This document shows, piece by piece, positions 12,118 to 24,100 of a stretch of DNA of 64,000 nucleotides. Position 1 is the first letter of the stretch, and every line of letters starts with the position of its first letter. Below the pieces are notes generated by a model, which searched no databases, was not told the DNA's origin, and saw only the letters and a program-made list of their open reading frames with translations. The stretch comes from Dipetalonema caudispina. Its lineage: Eukaryota; Nematoda; Chromadorea; Rhabditida; Onchocercidae. The stretch spans positions 1 through 64,000 of the forward strand of contig JABVXV010000024.1 of assembly GCA_013365325.1 (NCBI GenBank). Reading direction: 5' to 3'. The position numbers and the translations under genes were made by a program.

Positions 12118-15100
12118 ATGCCGTATGAGCGGCCGGATAGCTTATCCGTACGATTTTCATCTTCACGTAAATTATCAAGCTTAGGTAGAATTCACAGTGA
12201 ACGAAATCAAGCGGATGAAATTCCACTTCCACCAACATTGCATCGTTTTTTGGCTGCACCAACAACACGATCACCTTCCAGTCCTCAGGTTTCTTTCCTT
12301 TTTTCGTTTTCTGAAATTTCAATGAAGGTCTTAGAAATTTTAGATTGAACTATATTTTTTGTTTTTTTTTTTACCATAAAATAGCCATCTAATGTGAATC
12401 ATTTTTGGAGAAAAAATTATTTTCTTAAGTCATTAAATAATTTTAATATTTTAATAAATAAACATTTGTTAGATTTCCTTCTTCGAAATTTATCCTAACC
12501 TAACTGATTTAGTGGTACAATATCATAGCTAATATAATGTATATATGCAAATGATCATATCTTTATGGATAGTTTGTATCGGTATGGGATGGATATATAT
12601 AGGGATAAGCTAACATTGTTTGTTAGCATAAATGTAAACAAAAGAATGGCTCTTTCGGATGGATAGTTTATTCATTTGTATTACTTGAAACCTACGATAT
12701 GTTTGGATTATCATATCGCATTACATTTATCGGCTGCTACTAACTGTAAGGTTACAATGTTAAACAAATATGTGTTCTTATATTATCAAGCAACAAAAAA
12801 AAAAAAAATTTTTGCGGAAATTTCATTAGCATCATCTAATTCATCAATTTTTGAATTTTAAAAAGAAAAAGTTTATGAAGTGCTAAATTTTCAGCAAAAT
12901 AGTTAAGTAAAAAAAAAAAAATTTGTGTTAATTGGAGTTGATATGGAATGTGAAATAAAAAGAAATACATTATTATGTTTGTAAATGTTTTTCAAACTCC
13001 CATTTTGGATAAAAAATGATAGAAAGAAATAGAAGGAATTCTGAAATATTATTATTCGACCCGTAAACCATTTATCTTATTGTGGTTTCTCAGAATCATA
13101 TATCATCGCCGGAAGATTCAATTCCCTTTCTTTCCTCTGATCCCTTTATAGTCATTCCGAAGTAATAGTTCGCCATTTCACACGATTATAATTCATTTTC
13201 TTCTTTGATGTATAAACTTTCTCATTATTTGACATCCTTTGAACCCTATAGCAACTCTACCTATTTTTTTTTAAACAGTTCAGTTGGTTTGGTATTGAGA
13301 TTTCCGGTAATTTCTCTGTAATCTATATCTTTTCCAATTTTCTAATTTCAGGAATCATATTAGTATCCAAAAAACTTTCTTGTAATCATGAAGATTTTAT
13401 TTATAACAGATTCCCAGGACCTTTCACCTTTTTACAACCAACGTCACACCGACCCATTTTAGGCATCCCAAGAGTTTAGACGCAAACGTTTGTAAACGTT
13501 AAAAATTTCTGACTTAAATGAATAACTCTATCCATTCATATAGAATGAAATTGATTGTGGTGCTACTGATTAGTTAGTTGATTCTTCTTACTCTGTTGCT
13601 AATGGCTCAAATGACCAATTGACCGATTGATGCTGTCACCTTTATGACTGTAGTGATAAATGAATGGATTGTATATCCACACTTATTCCATTACTCGTCA
13701 ACGCAATTGTCTTCTCGTTATCAGTTTGTCCATTAGTTCGAAAACAAAAGAAACTTACTTGTAATCAACAAATAAAATGAAAAGTAAACAAATTTATAAA
13801 ATTTAAAAAAATCTTGTTGTGGAATATCAGTTGATTTGTTTAACGTTGTAATTGTTGTCGCTCTGTTGAAGTAAGAATATAATACAACTGTAAGTTATTT
13901 ACACCTGAAATAATAAAAGTGATAAATTTTAAAATTTTCTGATAAAATATTCAAAAAAGGATCAATTATAAAATGTGAGAAGTATATTTGATGAAATGAA
14001 ATGGAAGTAAAAATATGACAAATTTCAAGTACATAAGGATTTCTTCTAGTAATATCATTTCATTTCTTTATTTAAGCATTTTTCTAATCGTATTTATTAT
14101 TGGATCCGGAAAAGAAGTTACTGGAAAAAATTATTGCTACAATTTATTCCAGCTAAAAACAATACTTCGGTTAGCTGATGAAGACATGGAAAATGTAACC
14201 GTACATGGAAATAGCTTCGTTTTTCGATGCAATCAATCGGGCATTTCAAAATCATTCAACAAATATACATTCGATCAAATTTTTGCATCGGATGCTACCA
14301 TCGTTCGTCATTTAATTAATTAACTGTCTAAATTTAATTCAACTTTGACGAGCATAACGGAGATGTTACAGTACATAGGAAATTACATTTGTACTGTTAC
14401 TTTGTTTCATAAATTTCGATTATCACCTTAAGGGATAATGAAGTCATAAGAGATCACGAGTACTGTAGAGGTCATAATGATAGCATGGAATGATGGAATT
14501 GTGACACTTCAAATATCGTGATAAAAGTATGAAATCATGATAAAATCACAACAAAATAGAAATTATTTTCAGCAACAAATATGTTCGGTTTGTCTGCCGG
14601 ATCTGTTGCAAACATGTTTCAGTGGTTCTGATGCTTGCTTTATCTATTTTGGTGCTGTATCAAAAGGTATAATTTGTTACTTGATTAGCTAAAATTTTTT
14701 TTTTTTTCACCTTTCTTGAGAAATAAATGCAGAGATCATGAAAAATGGATCTGAAATAAGTCGTCGCAACTTAATTATTCATTGGATTTTATTGAAGGAT
14801 CATTTTATTGTTATTGATGATCATATAAAGTCGTAATTTTTATTGTCCATCTCAAATGATCATAATATTTTATTGGTGCATCAAATGCGATGAGAATAAT
14901 CGGCAATTAAAGATGTTTCTGAAATAGTGTATAGGTAGGCGCAGATGGTACATGCTTGACAGTGCTGAATATGTGACATATGCGCGTATCTATTTTATGT
15001 CCGTAATTGATGGCGTAATTGTCTTCGTCATTTGGATTTCATAATTTTGATCATTTAAGAGGAATTTCACTTCTGAAGAAATTTAAGTTATTGGGGATTA

Positions 15101-18100
15101 TTAAAATTATTAATAAATTAATACATTACAGCGAAGACAAAGAAAATTTAATAAAATGTTTTAAAAATGAATTTGTAATTTGGAAAGAATATGTATGTAT
15201 GCTTACCGCATGGTTTTCCAGTGAAGGGAATAACATTAATAAAATAAAGAAAAACTTTTGGGTAAGATTGGATTGTTTTTCATTTCATCTTAAAAAAAAT
15301 TTTTTTTTTTTTTTTGTTAATTTTTATGCTTGAAAAGAAAAATTCAGACATCATAAACTTATTGTTTTCAGCTAAAAATGAGCTACTGTATTCGCAATAC
15401 GGTCGACAGGATTTCGTACCGGTACCGTCAGCTAGTACAACTTCAGATTTAGCCGGTCCATCATCTGCAATGCAATATCCAGGTATTTTTCCATCTGCAT
15501 TACTGCTCACATTCCGGCTAATATCTGAATTACGCCAACGTCGACCGGACTTTCATCATTCTGTCCGTATTTCGGCACTTTATTATTCTCAACGTCGTAA
15601 TCTACTCATCGATCTTCTTGCTTCATTTATTCTACCCGGTTAGTTCATCGTTTTATATTTGACTACGTGGATTTCTGCTTAAAAAAAGAATCCATTATCA
15701 TCCATCAAATTTTTTTTTTTTTTTTGACGCTTCTGACCCTTTTTCCTTCCATAGTCAAAAGCATCTTTAATCTGTTATTTTCTATGAAAATATCCACACA
15801 TACTTACATACACACACATACACACATACACACACACACACATACATACATAAAATTTTGTTATTTTTTTGGGTAGTTGAGCGAAAAATTGCATAAATTT
15901 TGCAACGAAAAAGCCAAAATCATTAATCAACGGAGTGTACAGATACTATTCAATAAGATAATTGGTAGTTTGCGCCAAAAATACATCTTTTTTTTTATTA
16001 CATTCTTTTAAACAGTTGTTGGTATATTGGAAATTGATGAAAAAGCCTAAAAGATGAATATTTATGTTAAAGTTGGAAATTGTAAGAAAATTTTTCAAAT
16101 TCCAAAGTTTTAAAAATTCGAAATAAAGCTGAGAGGAAAAATTTAATTTTAGTGAGTTTAGGAAAATTTCGTAGATTTCATTTCACTGGTCTTTTCACAT
16201 TCAGTGATCATTATCATTTGTCATCATTCCTTCAAATTCATTCTGATATCTATCTAATCGAGCAAATCTGAAATTTCAGTCACCTCACAAGATGTTACTA
16301 TTCGAGAAGATTCCATACTGGGAATCAAAATTGAGAATCATAGCGAATTGAGAGTGGATTCGGTGGAACAAGCAATGTTGATGATCGATGATATCATTCA
16401 GGCCAGAGTAACGGGTAGTTCCTCAAAATTTGTTCAGTTTAAGCTAAAAAAGATGAAATCAAATTAATTCTTACATGATCCTTTTGCAAAAACTTAAGAG
16501 TGCATTTTACGAGAAAAATATCTGAGAGTATATGGATGCAATTTTTTCAACGATTAAAAATCGTCGTATATAAAAGACGTAAATTTTGTTGATATTCATA
16601 CTGTACATCTGATCATTCACGAATAGCGCTATAAACTTTATGTGCGGTGTTTGCATCTGCGAATTTTATGATACCTTCCATTGAAAGTTTATGCCGCCGT
16701 TCAGTCATAAAAATTCCTTAAGCTGATCAGGTCAAAGTAATAGAAAGTTTGAGTTCCTACGAGATGTCATAAAAAGTTGAAAGCTACAAATCCGAATATA
16801 AATGAAAGATTTGTACCGTATATAAATTGTAAATAGTCGACTGCAATGATGCAGTAATAAAATGCTTAAAATCTATGAATGTATATAACTCCTTGAAATA
16901 CTCATAAAACTGAACGAAATATTTTTATAGTCTGATGATTAAGATTTATCTTCATTTTCCTCTTTTCGATATCTAAAATATTCCTCTAAATAATACCAAA
17001 AAAGGTAAAAAAAGAAAAGAGGACATCAAAAAATTCTGGAAAAGCTTGAAAATGATAGATTGAAATAGAAATAGATTGGAATGAAAATTTCAGTTAAAAT
17101 AATCAACAATAATAAAAAAAAAAAGAAGGAGAATATTAGAATTGGTTGAATAAATATATGACTGTCACCAAAATATCATACTTCGAGTATTACCATTAAT
17201 ATTTCATTTGAATACAATGACCATTTCTACATATTTGTTTCATTTTAGAGGATGAAAATGAACAACGATGTGGACATCTCTTCTTTTACATCAATTTGTA
17301 CAGGCCAGTTTTTTTTTTTTTTTTCTGATATAGATATTCTTAAGAAAGATATTTTTCTTATTCATTACGGTAAATGTTTTTATTATCTGTGAAATATCCA
17401 TAATTTCTGCATCTTAAGAATTCGTAAAAGGAATTGGTGAAAATGGTTTAAAGATTTTTGCTAATTTAAGCAATTGATAGCAAAATAATAATCTGTCGGT
17501 CATGTCATTCTTTTATCAGCAGTTTAATATGACATAATTTTTTGATTGATACAGTTAATCTTGATAAATGAGATGTTTCATTTTCTTAAAGTTTGAATTA
17601 TAAAGATTCAAAAGTTTTTTCCGTGAAAAACTTGACTTCTCGAATTTCAACAAATATGCCACTTAGTATTTTAATCAAGGAAAGGTCAGAAAATATACTA
17701 TTAGTAAGAAAACGCTGCATGATACATAAATTTTTTTCCTCTTTATATCTTACTATATCGCTTTTCCATATCCTGAATTGTTGAGACAATTTTCTGATAT
17801 ATATGGGTACCAATCAATCTGACATCAAGTGATCTTCCCTTATTTTAATGAGTCATGAATTAATTGTGTGTTATATCTTTTCGACTGCCAGTTAAATTTA
17901 ATCTTGCAAAATTTTAATCTAATAACAACTGTTCGCATACATCGATTTATTTCACATTTTAAACTGTTGACAAATGTTTTGATATTACTAATTCATCGAT
18001 ATGCGAATAAAATTACAACACACACACACATACACACATACCCACACATACACACACACACACATACTATATAATGGAAGTATCTCATGATAGGAAATGC

Positions 18101-21100
18101 TGATCCGGCAGAATAATCGAAATTCACACTTATAATACCATCGTATTCTACTTTCATTTTTGTTTATTATTCGTAGAGTAAGATCATTGAATATATGTAT
18201 CATTATTTAACAATAAATGCGGTATCGGATCAAATATACTCTATATAATATAAGAAATTATAAAAATATTTGAAAAAAAATTTGTAAACTATACACCAAA
18301 TAATTCAATTATTCTAGGAGAAAGTTCTTTACTGAAATTACCGAAATCATTTTTAGGTATAAAAAGAACACATCTCAATTGATCGGTGGTCGATCACGAT
18401 TATGTTTAGTAGATTTAGGACTTGGTGAACGAACATCTAAAGGTGATGTGCAGGCGTTAACTATGCCTGTTATTACTAATCTATTAGTTGCATTATTTCA
18501 AGGACAGCGATATCTTCCAAGCAGGTTTCTTCTTATCAAAAAAAAAAAAAAAAAATTAATTCTAAAGACTTTTAATCACTAATTATCAGTGTGATAACAT
18601 TACTCATATTATTTATCAATTAGTATAAACGAAGAATGCTATCGTAACATTTGTTTCTTCTTCTCTTCTAACTTAAAAATTATTTGTTGAAAATTTTCCC
18701 TTACTTATTTTTAGACAAAGTCCTCTGTGTATGTTATTAAAAGAATCGTTGGGCAGTGTGCAAGTAAAATCATCGCTTCTTTTCGCATCACTTTCCGACC
18801 GGATTTCGGAATCGGAAAATATTTTACAAATGATGTCCAAAATACAACGTGCTGCTAAACCACGAAAAACACATCGTGTAAGTAATTTTAATCGTTAGCT
18901 TGCTAAAGCGAAGTTTTTTTTTTTTTTTTTTTTTTAAAAAAAATAGATGTAAAGTTAAGTTTGCTATAAATAATGTTTAAAAAGTCTCATATAATATTAT
19001 CTGTCCAGATAGAGGCCTCTTATGGGTTTTCCGAAGCATCGAGCAATTGAACAGCTTCATGGACTTTTCAAGATTCCAATTGACTTTATGTTCAAATATC
19101 TAGAGAAATTGGATGAATCAAAACTTTGCTTACAAGAAACTATATTGATTTGTTCTTTGGCTATATAAAATCATCGAATAAAGTGAAATCATCGAATCTT
19201 AATTCAGAATTCTTAAAATCTTGTAGGTTGGGAAACGAAATATTTAAATCGTATACCACTTCTTTTAAAATGTCATAAATTCAGTTTTATTTCTAGAAAA
19301 GATAATTCTGATACATCGTTCAGATTATTTGTTATCAGTCACTGTTGCTATATCTTTTCATCGTCAGCTGTCCTATGTTTCTAAACGTTGAGCATAAAAC
19401 ATCGATCATATTATTTTCCCGCAAGATTTTTCACTTATTATTTTTACTTTCATCCATTTGTCAAGCTAAAATTTTTGTACTAATTTTGAACCTTTAGGTA
19501 AGAAATAACCAAATTATTTTCTGCTTACATTGGGATGTTAAAGTTTCTGATTACTTTTAATTGATTTAGTAAAATTTGAAGTCCCAAGCTTTGAAATTCA
19601 TGACATTTACAATCGATCTTTTCATCTTCCTACATAATCTATCATAATTCTGCACAATTTGCGTTGTTATTATCAGAATTTTGAAAAAAGAAAATTTTCT
19701 TAAAAGAGAATGAAAAAAAGTTTCGAAGAGTTTTTTTTTTACAACGTTATTCAATTACAAAAAAAAAAGTGAATTTTTAACCAAATTTTCAAATTTTATA
19801 GCACATTAATACTTCAAAATACTTGAAAATAAACTCTTTTGCAAAAAATCTCTGTTATCCAAATTTCTCCATCATGTTTCTCAGGATTATCTCTAAATTA
19901 AAAAATTTTTTTAAAAAATGGATCATCTCATGAAATTTTAGAGCTAGACTCAATGTATAGTTTTGTTTGTAAAGAATTTCTTAAATTCAAGTACATGAAA
20001 TAAAAATTGAACGATCATCATCAAATTATTGGCGCTATCGGCAAAAAAAAAAAGAGAAAAAAATCGGTTAAAGTAGAATAGGGCCTTTCTCGTTGTTTCT
20101 TTTCCTTTATTTTAGTATCATCGAAATAATCCCCTATAGTGCCCAAATATTTCTAGGCTGGAAGTGATTCATCGTCTTCCGATTCCACTCGTCGACGTCT
20201 GGCTACAAATAGTGAGGGTAATTCAAGTTCAGAGCAATCATGCGCCGAAACGGTCATTTTCCTTGGACCATCTGTCAGGTTCATTTTTTTTTTTTTTTGA
20301 ATTTTTAAATTCTCACTTTACTTCAATTTGTATTTGCATGAAACGCTTGATGTCAAGATTTGATCACAAGCTTACGTTGGATTTTGGATCAGTTATTCAC
20401 TAGGCTTGGCTACTGTATCTCAGGATTGATACTGTAAGCTGGGATATTGAGAGGAAGAAAATTAAATCTGAGACTTCTAAATTTTTCAATTTCTTGCATT
20501 TTTCTATTCGGCATATTATTGTTCATATTTTTTGATTTTAACCTATCTTACAAATACAAATCAAAACGATAATTGTCCAGGACTAACAATTTTGCACAGC
20601 AAGATGAACCACATCCTCAGCAGAGACTATGATTCAATTTGTAAAAAGAGAATTAATAGTACTCGTGATCTGTGTAACTGGAAAATGGCCTCATTTTCAG
20701 GTTGGAATGAAGAGCCAAGGCAAAGAGAGTATTATAGTTAAGTAAAGCTAATCTAACTAGAATGAACTTTTATTTATTGTAGACTGATTTGCGAAATTTG
20801 ATAGTTAAATTTTAAAATTGCTTCAAGTTTGAAATCAATTTTTTTTTTTTTTTTTTTTTTGCAGGATAGAACCAACTGCTGAACAACAACAACCGAAACG
20901 AAAAACAAGCGGAAATGGAATTGATTCGGTTAAACGGAAAATGATCTTGGATTGGATCAAAAACACTCAAACAACTGATTATTCTCAACCTACGAAGGTT
21001 CTTTACTTATTCAATTGCACCTATTTATCACGTTTAAGTTTTTTATTATTCCGAATGTCTTAAGGGCAAGCTAAATGTTTCAAAACTTAGCAATAATTCA

Positions 21101-24100
21101 GTGATTGCTAATAATCATTCTGAATTTTGAATTCATATTTGCGAATATTTTAGACATTCATTACCGGTGCAAAAACTTCATAATTTACCTATTTACCTGC
21201 ACAAGTTGCTAATCCGTTGTATTACTTGTTGCTACAAAGTTTAGTACAAATCCGTTTTTTAGATCAATGCTTGTGTGCAGTGTAACGAAGACGATATAGA
21301 TATGGAAAATCTACAACAGTATGGTTATCGACGACAATTGGATGATATTCTGGAAGATGACGAAGAAGCAAGTGGATGTCATTCACCGCGGAGCCTGCCA
21401 ACTACCGAACAATTCCTAGAATCTTTCCATAATATTGGCACTCTTCATCAACCACTGAGTATTCTTAGTCTGGATAAAGTTTCCGCTTCAACATCCGGAA
21501 AGAGTGCATCCGAAAATGTTTGTACTATTTATTTATAGCTTGCTTAATTTTTCAACTACTAATAAGAGTCCCATAAAAGTATTATGCTGTCTTCACGAAT
21601 CGATATAATCACTTTGGTGGTTAAAAACCGCTTTAAAATTATGTTATTCAGCAACGTAAAAGACGTTGTTCATTATCTGCTCACGTGTAATCCGTGTTTG
21701 TCACTTAGTTGCTCCGTATTATTTCAGTAAAGAATGGTTGGAATATTATTTCTTTACATTTCATAATCATTTATTCATCTGAGTATTTTAATTTCATTAT
21801 TTATCATTACTGTTCATTATCTCTTCTTACGAATTCCGTAATTCAGGAAATGGAAGATGACGATTTAGAACGAGCAATGGCTGCTAGTATCAGTTCCATT
21901 CGTTCACATGAAATACTTTCACGATTAAATGATGATTTATCAGAAATGCAATCTGAGGTTAGCATTAAAATTTTCCAATTCCAAAATCAAACTTAGTGGT
22001 CTCGTTAAGTTTTTTTTCTTTTTTTTCTTTTTTTTTTTTGTAGAAAAATCACACGTCTAAGTTATTAAGAGAATAAGTAAACAAAAAGATGTCAATGTCA
22101 ATAGTTGCCAATAATTGTCAGTGATCAAATGAGTTCTTTAATAATGAAAGTAATAAACAAATAGATGGACAGTTAAATTACTAAGTAAATAAGCTTTATT
22201 ATTGCAATTATTAATTCTTGTTTATTTGTTTACATTCGGTGAAAGAACTTGTTGACCGATAATCACATACGCTTTCACTTATCTAATTCCTGTTGACCAC
22301 AAAATTTGCTGGTATAATTACCGCGTAATTAGCGATCATTTGACCATCAAACCATTTAAACGACTGTAAATTTCTGCATCTCAATGGGCAGCCAATTGAC
22401 AAGAAAATTACCGATCTTATACTATTTCATTTGATACAGGGAAATTTCAAAATTAGTCGAAGCATTTTGAAATTCAATAAATGGCTCATAAGGATTGAGG
22501 CTAAATATCGATCATGGCCAAGAATACTTTAATGGAATTATTGTTAGTTTTAATAGGCCATTTGTTTGGGCGGAAAACTGCAAGAAAAGGATACCGCTTA
22601 GTTTAATTTTCAAAGGAGACAAATGTAGATTTATTGGTAGCAGTATATATCGCTGGGAAAGTTTGCTAGTATCAGTTATACCTCTGCAATAAATCTTCCT
22701 TTCCGATCTTCTTAGGAAGTTACACTGCCATCTGTTTTTAATCAAAAAACTTTTTTGACTATGCTATAGGCAATAAATCGTCTTAAAAAGTAATTCCCCC
22801 AAATTTTTAGAATTGCAGTAGCGTTTCTTTTCCGCATTTTGATAAAAATGACTTTTTAATATGCAAATATTGGAGGAAAGATGGGATTTTCATTTCTTTT
22901 AAGTTACATTCTTATCAATTTCGTAAAGAGAACAGATTCAATTTCCGAGGAAGCTAATCATTCTCTCTCCGTAATTTACTAATTTAATGGTTTACGATCA
23001 TGAAGTTTATTTATTTAGTAGTCGAACTAAATCAGCATTTTAAGTTTAGAAATTTATAGATTTTGAATATTGATTCATCAGTATAAAGCTGTAATGCTTC
23101 TTCCAGTTTTTTCGTTGGTCAAAATTTCTCTCTCAAGAAATTGATCGTATCAGTTAAATTAAAGTTTTTTTCTGTTTTTATTTCATTTTAAAATATGGAT
23201 AAAGCTTAAAAAGGTTTTCAGTATTTTGAGGATTTTTTACTTCTACGATTTTTAGTATTTTCATTCTCTAACACTTTGTAGTTGAAAAATAACACATAGA
23301 TATGAATTACTAAATGCATTTTTTGCACCGACAGCGGCTGAAACAACTGATGGATTCATTTGACAACTAATTAAGACAGTTAATAAATCAACCACTATCC
23401 GATGTAAAAAATGTAGTGTAAATACTTCTGCAGAAGAGTTTAAACTCTGAAAGTGAATTTTTGGTAGATTACAAATGAATAGCATAATTTAGAATTATGT
23501 GATCATTAAAGATACAGTATCCATTCAATTGAACTTACCAAACAATGTGAACAATTAGCCGAATTAATAAATGAACTCAAGGAAAAGGTACTATTTCAAA
23601 TGTGAAAATAAAGAGCAAATATCTGGATGTATAAAAAATTAATTTAGATTTGAAACTCATTAGTAGAAATTAGTGAAACCAGTTTCCGATTTCGTATCCA
23701 AATTTTGATCAAACATCATAAAATAAAATTTAAAAGAAGGGTATTCAAACCGTAAATGTGATTGATTAAGAATGACATCTTATAGTATCTGGCATGCTGA
23801 TAATACAAAAAATTTACGGATCTGTCCTCCTGATTCTCTTTCCTCATCTCATTCTCTTTTCCCTCCCTTCTTATCGATAAATAAATTAGAAATTTAACTC
23901 GATTCTTTAATTTGAACTGGCATTGATTCGCAGTGATAAAGATTGAAAATATAAAATAATTAATTAAATTTCCATGGTCAGCAAGCACTCCAAAAAAATT
24001 TCACCGATCATTTTCACTTATTTTCCTCAAAATTTATCATCTATTTTAAAATTTTAAAATGCCATCCACTTACACAAATTTACTGCAAAATGCAAAATGC

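Larger units (their letters stand above)
14153..18877 (+). other. Degenerate kinesin motor domain (exons 2-8 of the VAB-8-like gene)
   Basis: Seven exons encode the motor fold. Exon 2 gives beta1 (LKTILRLADED) and the YTFDQIFASDATI segment. Exon 3 gives CSVCLPDLLQTCFSG and ACFIYFG, where active kinesins have GQTGSGKT; here the sequence continues AVSKAKNELLYSQYG, with no GKT or GKS. Exons 4-5 cover FRLISELRQRRPDF and the VRISALYY strand. Exons 5-6 lack the NxxSSRSH switch I motif. Exon 7 keeps LVDLGLGE in place of LVDLAGSE. Exon 8 has CMLLKESLG. Loss of nucleotide-binding motifs predicts a protein that does not hydrolyse ATP normally, as thought for KIF26 and VAB-8. Confidence 0.85.

Noticed and set aside
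14015..14152. Signal-peptide-like N-terminus reading straight into kinesin exon 2
   Set aside because: The segment is followed by a good TTTATTCCAG acceptor at exactly the point where kinesin similarity begins, and exon 1 joins in phase; the hydrophobic part is read-through of the intron.
15801..18066. CACATA runs considered as telomere-like or CRISPR-like repeats
   Set aside because: They are simple intronic microsatellites without spacers and do not match the TTAGGC nematode telomere unit.
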